Source of the DNA: Neltuma alba
Taxonomy: Eukaryota; Streptophyta; Magnoliopsida; Fabales; Fabaceae
Length of the DNA stretch: 64,000 bases
Direction: 5' to 3'
Assembly (NCBI RefSeq): GCF_004799145.2
Contig: NW_021636054.1
Coordinates: 55,902 to 119,901, forward strand
The translations under genes were made by a program, and so were the position numbers. The notes under the pieces are model-generated. The model did no database searches. It was not told the DNA's origin and saw only the letters and a program-made list of their open reading frames with translations. Shown piece by piece: positions 11,099-21,336 of the stretch (positions are counted from its first letter, which is position 1; each line of letters opens with the position of its first letter).

Positions 11099-12673
11099 AT
11101 GGTTTTGAAAGAGCAGTTGTCACAACCTGCCTGTTATGAACATGCTGCCTTGAATAAAAACTGGGTTGATGCAATGAAATGTGAAATGAAGACTTTAGAA
11201 AATAATAAAACATGGGATATTGTTCAGCTACCTAAAGGGAAAAGACCTATAGGGTGTAAATGGGTATATAAGATTAAATACAACTGTGATGGGAGCATAG
11301 ATAAATATAAAGCTAGATTAGTAGCAAAAGGTTATAGTCAAAGAGAAGGCATAGACTATCATGAGACTTTTTCACCAGTTGTAAAAATGTTAACAGTCTG
11401 TCTTGTCCTTAAAATGGCTGCTATGCATAAATGGAATCTTTATCAAATGGATGTTCATAATGCATTTTTACAAGGAGAACTGAATGAGGAGGTCTACATG
11501 AGAATTCCTCAAGGTTTTGAGAGTAAGGGGGAGAACTTAGTTTGCAAATTGAAGAGATCTCTATATGGTTTGAAACAAGCTTCTAGGCAGTGGAATCAGA
11601 AACTATCCAATGCCTTAGTAAGGGGAGGTTTTAAACAAAGCAAGAATGACTACTCTCTGTTTGTTAAAACCTGTGATGATGGAATTGTACTGATTCTTGT
11701 ATATGTTGATGACCTGCTGATTACAGGAAGGTCTGAGGTAGGAATTCTTGATGCCAAAAGGTTTCTGCATAGTAATTTTAAGATCAAGGATCTGGGCTTG
11801 ATGAAATATTTTCTTGGAATAGAAGTAGCTAAACTGGAAACAGGAATAGTAATTTCACAAAGAAAATATGTGCTTGATATGTTGGTAGAAACTGGGATGA
11901 GTGGCTGTAAACCACTCACCATACCGATGCCACAAAACTTAAAATTGATGCCATACATAGAAGGCAAGTCCAAAAAGGAAGATTTATTGGATAAACCTGA
12001 AAGATACAGGAAGTTGATAGGTAAGCTTATTTATTTAACTATGACACACCCTGATATTTTTTTCTCTGTGCAGACACTAAGTCAGTTTATGCAACAACCG
12101 ACTAAATCACATATGGCTGCAGCAAAGGGAGTTCTGAGATATCTCAAAGGGACTGCTGGGCTCGGCGTCTTTATCAGTTCAAAAGGGGAACCAGAACTTC
12201 ATTGCTACTGTGATTCTGACTGGGCTTCATGTGGGATTACGAGAAGATCAGTATCGGGGTACCTGCTGAAGTTTGGAGGCTCCTTGGTCATGTGGAAGAC
12301 CAAGAAACAAAGGACTGTGTCAAAGTCATCAGCAGAAGCAGAATACAGAGCCCTGAGTATGGCAACTTCAGAAGTCACCTGGACATTAGCAGTTCTGCGG
12401 GATCTGAACATTGAGCACAAAGAACCTATAAGCATCTTCTGTGATAGTCAAGCTGCGATCCACATAGCAGCTAACCCAGTCTTCCATGAACGTACCAAGC
12501 ATATAGAAGTGGATTGTCACTTTATAAGGGAGAAGTGGGAATTAAAGCTAATTGATTTGAAACATGTGAGGTCCAGTGAACAAGAGGCAGACATACTTAC
12601 AAAACCAGTCACAGGGGAAGTGCAAAGGAAATTATTAAGCAAGTTAGGGACTATTGATTTATTTCGTCCCAAA

Positions 12674-12685
12674 CTTGAGGGGGAG
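12674..12685 (+). other. Polypurine tract
   Basis: TTGAGGGGGAG immediately precedes the 3' LTR, as expected for plus-strand priming of a copia element. It also lies inside the last pol codons. Confidence 0.8.
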
Positions 12686-12946
12686 TGTGAGAAATAGGAA
12701 AGGTTATTTTTGTATTTTTGGGTTAATTAGTTTAAGCCCAAGTTGCTTTAAGTCTGATTACGTTTCAGGTTCTTCTTGACTTTCTTGTATTGTTTGTTAT
12801 TTCCGGTGGACTCTATAAAAGGGGTACAGTGTTGACTTATTCTATTAAGCCCATTTTTTATGTAAATACCAGTTGATGAGATTAATGGAAATATCCCGTT
12901 TCTATGCGTAGTGTGTGGGTTTCTGGTAGGGCCTAATGTTTCAACA
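12686..12946 (+). repeat. 3' LTR of the copia element
   Basis: 261 bp, the same length and ends as the 5' LTR. By-eye differences lie in the region just around and after the TATA box (for example GGACTC for GGGCTC). It is followed by the right CATAT duplication at 12947-12951. Confidence 0.95.
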
Positions 12947-14561
12947 CATATCATTGGCTTCTTTTCTCAGCAAGAACTTCTGAATCTTACCGGTCGAAGT
13001 CTTGGGAAGATCTTCCTTGAGCACCACCGTTTTGGGCACCATGAAATGCGGCATCCTCCCTCTGCAATACTCCATTATCTCCTTCTCCGTCGGCGTCTTC
13101 TCCAATCCCTCCTTCAATCGCACGAACGCACACGGTGTTTCTCCCCAGAACTCATCCGGCCTCACCACCGCCGCCGCCTCGCTCACCGCCGGGTGGCTGT
13201 ACAGCACCGATTCAACCTCCACGCTGCTCAGATTCTCACCCCCACTAATGATCACGTCCTTTGATCGATCTTTAATCTCTAAGTAACCATCTGGGTGCAT
13301 CACTCCCACGTCCCCACTGTAGAACCATCTATTCTTGAAGCACTTGGAGCTGGCATCTGGATCTTTCAAGTAGCCCAACGTGAGGCAACCGCCCCGAAGA
13401 ACTACTTCACCAAGGGTCGACCCATCTCGCTCCACGCTTATACCCGAATCCGGATCCACCACGTCCAACTCCGTCATCCCGATGGTTCTCACCCCCTGCC
13501 TTGCCTTCAGCCGGGCCCTCTCCGTCGCCGGCAACAAGTTCCACCCGGGCTTCCACGCACAAGAAACCACCACCCCACCTGTTTCTTTCATCCCATACAC
13601 GTGAGTTACCACAAATCCTATCGCTTCAGTGCGGTGGAGCACTGCTGCAGGTGGCGGTGCTCCTCCTGTGAAGACATGAACGGGGCTTCTCAGTGGCTTC
13701 TCTCTTGCCGAGTTTGTTAGCATGTTGAGCACCACCGGTGCTCCGCACATGTGTGTGACGCCGTGGCGTTCGATCAGAGTAAATACGGTGGTGGCATCAA
13801 ATTTACGGAGGCAGATATTGGTTCCTCCCACGGCTGCCATCCCCCACGAGAAGCTCCACCCGTTAGCATGGAACATATTCAGCGTCCATAGGTAAACTGG
13901 TTGTTTCGGAATGGCACAGTCGATCAGAGAATCTATGGTCATCACGAAAGTCGCTCGGTGGCAATGAACCACCCCCTTGGGAGAAGATGTCGTACCGGAG
14001 GTGTAATATCATCGGATCCCATTCACTTTTGGGTCGGATCCACTGAAAATTCGGATCACCTTTCCTCACCAACCCCTCGTATGTGTCAAAGAAGCCCTCT
14101 GATGATGTGGGTTCAACTGAGTCGTCGGTGATGAGGACGAGTATAGGCCGTTGAGTTTCTGGAGGCAACAAGGAGATGGCATCGAGGACCAGAGAGCGTG
14201 AGGCACAATCAACGAACACGAGCTTGGATTCACCATGGCGGAGGATGACGGAGATAGTGCGAGCGTCAAGGCGGGTGTTGATGTTGTTGAGGACAGCGCC
14301 GGCGAAGGGAACTGCAAAGTGGACCTCGTACATGGCGGGGATGTTGGGTGCCACGACGGAGACAACTTGGCCACTGCGAATTCCGATGGATGAAAGAGAG
14401 GAAGCTAGTTGGAGACAGAGACGGTGGGTTTGGGACCAAGTGAAGGTGGTGCTGTTATAGATGATGGAAGTATAGTCGCCGTAGGCGGTGGCAGCTCTAT
14501 CGAGGAAGCCTAACGGAGTGAGAGGAGAAGAGTTTGCAGGGCCTGGCTTGAGCTCTTCCAT
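12947..14561 (-). pseudogene. Acyl-activating enzyme pseudogene, copia-interrupted
   Basis: Starts with ATG at 14561-14559 and follows the intact paralogue at 21337-22980 closely along its whole length. Near 14006-14010 about 5 bases are missing relative to that gene, so the frame shifts inside the AMP-binding P-loop (the Y-T-S-G-T-T-S-S-P-K-G motif). Downstream the original frame continues through the GGAPPPAAVL segment, a Y-G-x-x-E-T motif, the FYSGD motif and the catalytic-lysine motif KTSTGKI. The final codons are severed by the copia insertion and lie at 5831-5862. The adenylation P-loop is destroyed, so no enzyme is expected. The order of the two hits (deletion or retrotransposon first) is not clear. 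Confidence 0.9.
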
Positions 14562-15375
14562 GTCGACGATGATGAAGACGAAGAACTATGAAGGACTTAG
14601 CTTCGCTGCCCAAGACAGAATCAGTGGCAGTATAAAAGAGAGGAAAAAGGGTTTATCAAAAAAAAAAAAAAAAAAAAACAGAGAGAGAGAGGAAAAAGGG
14701 ACATGGTTGACGACTGATTTTATAATTATTAAGCATAAAATCATCATAAAAATTAATTTGAAAACTGACGTATTCCCTAATAATGAAGATGATAACTATA
14801 ATTATGATGTTAATTATGAAGGCTGAGAATCACATATATATGTAAGGAAGAGGAGTCAGTTCAAGGGCAAGTAATAGGATAAGAAAATGGCATAGAGAAA
14901 GGAGGGATGCAGACTATTATTGATCCTTGCAAGTATTTTATATAAATGGATGCATCCAATTAGTTCATTTTATTAAATTGAAAAAAATAGAAAAACTACA
15001 ATGTCCTTGTGCACAAAATGGTTAAAATATAGGTTTTGTTTTTTCTTAATAAATTAAAATAAACTTTAAAATTATAGTAATTTTTTTAATCTCCATCCTA
15101 CCATGTAAACACCCAAGATGAGGGTTTAGTAATGCTTAGTAAGATTTTATAAAAAGAATCAAAATAATTCAAATTTTAGTATCTTATAAATAGCACCTGT
15201 AAGGGTATAATTTGACTCTTGGGGTTACATAAATTAATGGCCGTTGATGTTGAAATTAGCAATTTGACAGATAAGCTATAGTGGCTCGGTTGTCTCAAAA
15301 AGTCAATCATAGGTTGGGACTCACATGGGATACTAATCTGCCCTATTATGTATGATTTCTCCAAGCTAAACATCA
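14562..15375 (-). promoter_or_regulatory. AAE upstream module, copy P3
   Basis: A 5' leader (14562-14720) carries an A-rich run at 14660-14680. A ATTAATTTGAAAACTGACG block at 14752 follows, then on the minus strand a TATA box near 14935-14948 beside GGATGCATCC, and a distal block near 15270-15340 (GGCTCGGTTGTCTCAAAAAG). The RY motif CATGCA is altered here to TGCATCC. It is the upstream region of the pseudogene at 12947-14561. TATA to ATG is about 380 bp, so a long leader or a leader intron would be needed if this is the true core promoter. Confidence 0.55.
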
Positions 15376-15659
15376 TATGCTCTAGTTAGTCTACTAACAA
15401 ACAAAGTACTCCTTCGTTTTTTATTATGAACTTTAAATAATTAATTTGTGTATAATAAAAAATTAGTTAAAAATAATAATTTTAATTTTCAAATATGTCT
15501 CTGTAATAAATGAGAAAAGAATGAACAAGATTGTGTAAAAAAATATGATGAGAGAGTGTGTGACAAATAAGAGATTAAGAGAATAAATTAATTAAGGACA
15601 TAATTGAAAAAAGACGCATTAAATGTTAAGAGAAACTCAAATTAATGCTTATAAAATAG

Positions 15660-16010
15660 ATAATTTCAGCTTTTTGAAAAGTTTAACCATCACAAACCAA
15701 ACAACTGAAACTTAATTATTTTTGGAAGGGTTAATACAAACTTTGATTTTTCAAATTTACCATCATATTGGTTTTAGTTCCTCAAGTGTCAAAGCATAGG
15801 TTTTGGTCCCTCAAGTTTCTTTTTATTTAAAACATTGGCTCCTATAATTCAATAAAAACTTAGACCATTTTACTCCTTGAGAGATCAAACCTATGGTTTG
15901 AAACTTGAAGGACTAAAATCAAAATAAAAGACAAACTTGAGGGACTAAAGATTATATTAATTTTTTTTGGAAAGTGTAACACTCTTCCCCTTCCTTGAGA
16001 TATGATCAAA
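15660..16010. other. Far-upstream AAE block split by a MITE
   Basis: AAACCAAACAACTGAAAC and GGAAAGTGTAACACTCTTCC correspond to 19320-19395, but are separated here by the insertion at 15728-15963. No gene. Confidence 0.6.
15728..15963. mobile_element. MITE with 9-bp target duplication
   Basis: A 236-bp insertion flanked by TTTTTGGAA on both sides (15719-15727 and 15964-15972). It interrupts a block that is continuous at 19320-19395. The ends are weakly inverted: TTAATACAAACTTT at the left, and AAAGATTATATTAA at the right. A 9-bp duplication suggests a Mutator-type origin. The interior has paired GGTCCCTCAAG and CTTGAGGGAC motifs. Confidence 0.7.
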
Positions 16011-16629
16011 AGTCAAAACTAATAAATTCCAATAAAGTTCTTATCTCATCCTCTACTACAAAAGTAATAACGCTTTCATTTGAATTTCTTGATTACCAAC
16101 TAAATAATTTACGTTGATAATAAATGAAATTATATCAATGAGTAATTAAATAGAAGTGAAATGAAAAATTGACCAAAAAAAATATTGAAACTAACTTCTA
16201 AGTGTCTTTTACAAATAAGAAAATCCATACTAAAAAATTATCTCTTACAAAAACAAATGGAGGAAGTAGTATATCTTTCGGAGTCCAAAAGCTGTCATGA
16301 TATACATAACCAAGTTTCCAAATTAATCTCCATTTTTTAAGTTCTTCTATTCTTATAGCATCATTTTTTCTAATCTTTGCGCTCTAGCATGTTGCTGATA
16401 ATTCAATCTCTTCATTGTAATGCTCTTTGTCTATTTTTATAGACGAATCTGCATTAAAAATATTGATTCACAAGACAAATAGTAGTTTAGTTTGTCCACT
16501 TCGTATTTATCAATATGCAGAACATATATATAACAACATTAGTACAACATAAAAATGGTTTATAATGATTATGAAATTCTTCTCTAGAATACCCTTATTA
16601 TTATGTATTAGATAGAGTTACCATGTGAT

Positions 16630-17876
16630 TAGAATGAAAATAGGTCAAGCAGCATGTCAAAAACATGTAGCATGGCCTAGCTTATTTCCAAATAGGAAGA
16701 GACCCAAGCCTTTTCAAATGCCTGTTTCTAATTAATAGATTAGGTCTAGACTTTTTGATAAGCCTATTAAACCTGTCAGGTGGCCTGGGTCTATTACATA
16801 TATATTTTAAATGTTATAACTGTAAATTTGTAATTAACCTTTTTAGAATGAGACCATGTTTTTTTTAATGTTGTAATATGCCTAACACCAGATTTTCATC
16901 CTGAATCAGACTGATTACTCCAGTATACCCTGAATGACAATTTCTGAAATGTTCGTATTATTGTTGCAGACGCGTCAACGGCAACAAAATTAGTTCTTCT
17001 TTTAATAAACATGTTTATTGTTTTCCTTATTATGTTGTTCATTCAAATCCTACCCGCCTAATGACAAGTTCTTTTCTATTATTTTCGACTTTTATTATCC
17101 TATATAAAACTACAGTTTTCACCTATCCCTTCTCAGGTACTTTTCTTGCTGCGCGTCACCAACAGTTGGCAATGGAAAATAACCGCTCTATGAATTTGTG
17201 TTATGTTTATCCTTGTATTATGGCTTTTTTAACAACATCTTCTCCCCAAAAAAATCATTTTTAAGTCAGTTTATTACTGCAATTTAAAGCACGAACAACA
17301 AAATACTATTGATCCTTGATATAAAAGCTTGTTTGACCTTTATTTTAGTCCTAATTATAAGACATCAATCTACTTTGCCTCTCATGTTTTTCCATTTTTT
17401 TTCCAAAGTAGTCCTTGTAATAATGATGGTTTTAACCAATATATTTGATTACAAGGATTTTTTTAGGAAAAATAATACCTATTAATTACAAATAACTAAC
17501 CTAACTAGTTTTCTTAATCTATTTAAATTAGTCAACTAGCTTTTATATTAAGAACCGAAGGTAGTAATATACTACCATTTGAATATTAAATATTTTGCAC
17601 TTAAATATTTTAGATAATTTTTATGTTTGCATTTTAGATCATTTGGATTGAATTATTGTAATTTTAGATTGATTCAAGTATGCTTCATATTTAAAAAAAA
17701 AAAAATACAGGCTTCTTAACAGGTTTTAAGCTAGGCCAAGCTCTTGCACAGGTCAGGCTTAGCCTGAACACAAGACCTATCATAAGCCATAGGCTAAGCT
17801 CAGGCCAATAAGCTTCAACATAAGCCTAGCCTGTTAAAGGTGAAGTCTAGCCTGACCTGGCCTATTTCTTCCCCTA
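16630..17876. mobile_element. Non-autonomous hAT-type element, older copy
   Basis: The ends are TAGAATGAAAATAGG and CCTATTTCTTCCCCTA, imperfectly inverted. The flanks CATGTGAT and CATATAAT are an imperfect 8-bp duplication. Subterminal regions are rich in AGGCCTAGCC/GGCCAGGCT words, as in the element at 57247-58965, with which it shares AAAATAGGTCAAGCAGC. There is no transposase. It carries its own nested Stowaway-like MITE (about 17318-17569) and appears to have landed in another one, whose remains flank it (16560-16629 and 17885-18015). Confidence 0.7.
17318..17569. mobile_element. Stowaway-like MITE (family S) nested in hAT element
   Basis: Right end TATATTAAGAACCGAAGGTAGTA and left end CTTGATATAAAAGC, with the internal block order of the family in reverse orientation. 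It lies between the two ends of the hAT element, so it inserted after that element or travelled with it. Confidence 0.6.
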
Positions 17877-18066
17877 CATATAATAAAACCTTTAACATAT
17901 GCAATTACTACAAAAGCTACTTTAAAAAAAAGAATAAATAAGAGAGATAAAATGGATTAGGATATTATATTTATAACCAAATTAAATATCAAATTAATTA
18001 TTATATTAAGAAACAGGGTAGTATGTTACATCTCAGGCATGGTTCCATTCTAGTTTCTTTCACAAA

Positions 18067-18143
18067 TCACAGTCTGCTGAGTTTCAAGGATCCCATATAG
18101 CTATGGCTTCTAATTGTCTCGGCAAGAACTTCTGAGTCTTACC
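18067..18143 (-). pseudogene. AAE C-terminal stump fused to an upstream module
   Basis: The reverse strand encodes the last ~25 codons of an AAE, from the G-K of the catalytic-lysine motif region to a stop at 18069-18067, again ending S-R-L. The homology ends at 18143. There the next bases already belong to the AAE upstream module (18150 onward), where an intact gene would have about 1.5 kb of coding sequence. So an internal deletion removed nearly the whole gene while keeping both ends. Confidence 0.75.
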
Positions 18144-18149
18144 AAAGAA

Positions 18150-18186
18150 AGGACGAAAGCAGAGGATCAATTATTGATCCTGTGGA

Positions 18187-18221
<35 letters not shown>

Positions 18222-18500
18222 GGATGCATGCATGCGTGCAAGTGTATTTTTTGCTATAATGTAAGTTATAATTAATTAATTATAATTCTGTCTCCATCGT
18301 GCCATGTAAAAGCCCAAAATGAGGGATTTAATATTTATTAATATTAAGGTCTTGGATATTTAAAAAACATAACGTGAAACTGGCAATTTAATATATACTA
18401 GTACATTTTATATATATGCATATAAATATATATAGCGGCTTAGTTGTTTCAAAAAGTCAACCACATGACTCGCATGGCGTGTTAATCACACGCACACATA
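18150..18500 (-). promoter_or_regulatory. AAE upstream module, copy P4
   Basis: Contains GATCAATTATTGATCC, a TA microsatellite expansion at 18190-18220 at the TATA position, GGATGCATGCATGCGTGC (the strongest RY cluster in the window) and the distal GGCTTAGTTGTTTCAAAAAG block at 18437-18457. The TA run has replaced the neat TATATAAAAT of other copies. It now drives only the stump at 18067-18143. Confidence 0.6.
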
Positions 18501-19074
18501 TAATTATTTGTATATATACACACATACATCTTATCCCGGTTGGCGAAAAAGAAAACATACATCTTATTTGAATTAGCTTTTTAGAAGTAATTTTACAGTG
18601 TTTCACGTAAGTATGTATAAAGAGTTTTCTCTCAGTAAAACCAATATAACCAAATATTCATCTAAATATGGAGTACCAAAACATATTCATCTAAAACCCC
18701 AAAAGATTTAACAATTTATTCTATTATTCAATATTTGTTTTTTCACAATCTATTCTTTCGGATCACGCAGGTTAAACATATATAATTACATAATTACAGG
18801 ATGTATAATGCTCTTTCAGTTTTAAATATAAGATTCATTGCGTAGTATAATTTATACTACAAAATAGGTTTTATATTTAAAATCAGAGAGAATACTAGCT
18901 GTATAATAAAAACTATGGATGATTTGTAAGTCTACTTCTTGGATAATTTGGAAGTCTACTTCTTGGAAAATTTAACCTTACAGTAAATCAAACATTTGAA
19001 GCTGTATCCAAAAAAAAAAATCTAACATTTAAAATTTATTGAAGCATCTTAGGCCTTCAAAATAATTTACCCAT

Positions 19075-19490
19075 ACACAATACAGTGGCTCAGTTGCCTC
19101 AAAAGGGCAATCATTGGGACTCACGTGGGATATTAATTCGCGAACAAAATATAGCATAAACAATTACACCAACAAAATGTAACATATCATGTATAACAGT
19201 TAATAAATACTATCTCGATTCTAATTATAAAATTTCATTTATAGTATATAAATGAGAATTTATAATTAAGACGAGGTAGTACTAAAAAAGTTTGAAGTCC
19301 AAGTTTTTTGAAAACTTGACTTCAGCAAACCAAACAACTGAAATTGTTTTACTTTTTGGGAAGTGGAAAGTGTAACTTCTTCCGCTTCCTTTTTCTTACC
19401 CAAATGACCTTTTTTTTGGGCCAGATTAACCAAGTGACCTTTAATATGTGTGTGCTCTTATCTTATTATTTATAGTTTTTGAATTATGAT
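19075..19490 (-). promoter_or_regulatory. AAE distal upstream blocks, additional copy
   Basis: Contains GTGGCTCAGTTGCCTCAAAA (19085-19104) with CACGTGGGATATTAATTC, then AAACCAAACAACTGAAATT (19327) and the TTCCGCTTCC block. The palindrome CACGTG is a G-box-type core. It probably belongs to the outer part of unit P4. Confidence 0.5.
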
Positions 19491-19689
19491 TTCTATAATA
19501 TATATTGGATGTCAAGAGACTCAAATAATCTTTTTAAACAAATATTATATTTTACAAAATACATAAAAATAATAATTTAGTAACACATTGGGAGATCTTA
19601 CTATTTTTTTGCCTGACACTGGGAGATCTTACTAGCTACATATATAATACAATGTTTGATTATTTGTTCAAAAAATAATATTTACAATT

Positions 19690-19960
19690 ATAAGATATAA
19701 AATTCTAATAAAAATTAATCTAAAGATGGCGTATTCGATAATAATCGAGATGACGAAGAAGAAGGCACATATAATTATTATAAAATAGGGTCTGATCAAG
19801 GGCAGGATAAGCAAGAGGGAGAGAAAATAAGAAAGCAGAGAAATTATTATTAATATTTCGTATAAATGGATGCATGCAAAAATTATGCATTGTCTGGTTA
19901 AGAATAAAACAAATTATGTCCATGGTCACCGAAAACGGAAAAAAGGTTTAAAATAAAGGT
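19690..19960 (-). promoter_or_regulatory. AAE upstream module, copy P5 (orphan)
   Basis: AAAAATTAATCTAAAGATGG, then GATGACGAAGAAGAAGGCAC, then a minus-strand TATA region beside GGATGCATGCAAAAATTATG, then GCATTGTC. No AAE coding sequence is found to its left before the stump at 18067-18143; the intervening sequence is AT-rich. The coding part has been lost. Confidence 0.6.
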
Positions 19961-20091
19961 TTTGTTTTGTCCAGTGCTATGAGAAAATTAATTCTCTCTT
20001 CCTCCTGTGCTATGTGACCATAAAAAACGATGGGGCCCGGGTTTGATATGAAGGAATGACTTGAATCGTTTAACGCGATAAAATTATTACA

Positions 20092-20385
20092 CCTCCGGTT
20101 ACTAGTATAAGAGTTATACTAGTTTTGGTTCTAAATATAAAAACTAATTAATTAATTTGAGTAAATTAAGAAAATAAGTTAAGTTAGTTATTTACAATAA
20201 ATATATCTTATTTTTCGTAAAATATTCTTGCTAATCAAGTTTATTGCCTAGAACAATTATTATGAGAAGGACTATCTTAAAAAAAATAGATAAATATGAG
20301 AAACAAAGTATATTGAATTCTTATATATGGGGTTAAAATAAAAGTCAAATAAGGTCTTATATTAAGAATTGGAGGTAGTGCTCAA
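20092..20385. mobile_element. Stowaway-like MITE (family S)
   Basis: Internal blocks TTAGTTATTTACAATAAAT, CTTGCTAATCAAG and AAATAGATAAATATGAGA match the other copies; the right end is CTTATATTAAGAATTGGAGG. The left end has CCTCCGGTTACTAGTATAAG, with the outer bases altered. Confidence 0.65.
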
Positions 20386-20869
20386 TTAATTTTGTCATAT
20401 TAAAAAGATGAATAAATTATTTAATTGTAACAAATATAACATAATCTCTCTAAAATACTGTTAGATAAATTTAGGTTATGTACCAGTTTATCAAGAAAAT
20501 AGATAATTTGAAAAAATTATAAATATAATTTTTCTTTTTTAGCAGTTTTTTTTGTAATTTTTCCTATTATTTTTTTGTCTTCTTTCAAAGCGAAAAATAA
20601 CGGCTTTTTACTTTAAAAATTCAAGTCCTCCATTAATAATATACTTCTATTTTTATATGTGTTTTGACAACAATAATATGGGTCTTGACAACCATTTTTA
20701 TGAACAGGTCCTTGCGTGTAATTTTTTTAATTTCAGCGGTCCTTTTTAATGATTTTTTCAAGATAATAAATAGTTGGGAATTACATAAATGGTATCATAG
20801 GAATACAGAGGAACGCCAGCACATATTCATCTTGTTTTTCAAAACATGCTCTTCTCCTTTGCTTTTATT

Positions 20870-20990
20870 TTTTTTTAAAATTTTTTTAAAGCGGAAACAA
20901 GGTATCGTTAATCCAAGGCAACAGAGTACAAGAGAAGATCGTAACAGAAGAGAATTAGAGCAAGGAAATTAAGCTAATGAAAATTCAAAA
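20870..20990 (-). mobile_element. LINE-like 3' tail
   Basis: On the minus strand the sequence ends with CTTGTTTCCGC and then an A-rich run (T-rich on plus at 20866-20890), preceded by TTGTACTCTGTTGCC. A close relative is at 27165-27262. This is the usual look of truncated plant L1 3' ends. It is too short to contain coding sequence. Confidence 0.4.
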
Positions 20991-21006
20991 TGAAGTTTAT
21001 GGCATA

Positions 21007-21277
21007 CTCCTTTGGTCCTTAATATAAGACCCATTTAACTAATTTGATTAGATTAAAGAAGTTAGGTAAGTTAGTTAATTATAAGAAAAGTGACACATTT
21101 TTCTTAAAATACCATAATCATCTTTCTTAATACCCTCTCTCCCTCTTCTATTTGATTATGGTTGAGGGAGTATCCATATGAGTAATTTAGAGAAAAATAA
21201 TAAATATGGGAAATGGGTCTTATATTTAGGACCAAAACCAATTCAAAAATTGGGTTCTATATTAAAAACCGGAGGAA
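21007..21277. mobile_element. Stowaway-like MITE (family S), well preserved
   Basis: The ends CTCCTTTGGTCCTTAATATA and AACCGGAGGAA flank family-S internal blocks in the reverse orientation of 30994-31264; TA lies at both edges. It sits about 60 bp 3' of the AAE stop codon at 21337-21339, inside the gene's probable 3' flank. Confidence 0.8.
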
Positions 21278-21336
21278 TATTACAAGTATAGTTCTTTTAT
21301 TTCTTTCCCGCGTTAATTTCAACAAATAAATCTTCG

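Larger units (their letters stand above)
6206..12697 (+). pseudogene. Defective copia gag-pol polyprotein
   Basis: One frame runs throughout but is broken. Gag begins at 6206 and meets stops at 6527-6529 and 6569-6571. The frame stays open from 6572 to a further stop at 7556-7558, and reopens until 8938, where a 2.2-kb insertion begins. The last part runs from about 11099 to a stop at 12697 inside the 3' LTR. Visible domains are a CCHC zinc knuckle (6974-7015), an aspartic protease DSG (about 7283), the integrase HHCC zinc site and DDE triad (7691-8164, with the second D in SDNGTEF), reverse transcriptase YVDD (11702-11713) and an RNase H region ending near 12600. The enzyme signatures look unaltered, but the stops and insertion prevent a full polyprotein. 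Only transcribed mobilisation in trans is conceivable. Confidence 0.9.
5863..12946 (+). mobile_element. Ty1-copia LTR retrotransposon, nested and decayed
   Basis: A complete element by structure. It has 261-bp LTRs at both ends beginning TGTGAG and ending TTCAACA, a 5-bp CATAT duplication on each side (5858-5862 and 12947-12951), a primer-binding site, a polypurine tract, and gag-pol in one frame. Protease, integrase, reverse transcriptase and RNase H occur in that order, which is the copia order. Total length is 7084 bp, of which about 2.16 kb (8936-11098) is a later insertion, leaving roughly 4.9 kb, a usual copia size. The two LTRs differ at about five positions by eye, so the insertion is fairly recent. 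It lies inside the last codons of an AAE pseudogene. Early stops make it non-autonomous. Confidence 0.95.

Noticed and set aside
12911..14460. Plus-strand open frames across the AAE pseudogene
   Set aside because: Antisense shadows of GC-richer coding sequence; the minus strand matches the AAE family throughout.
20664..20972. 102-codon plus-strand open frame
   Set aside because: T-rich hydrophobic translation that runs into a LINE-like tail; no domain.
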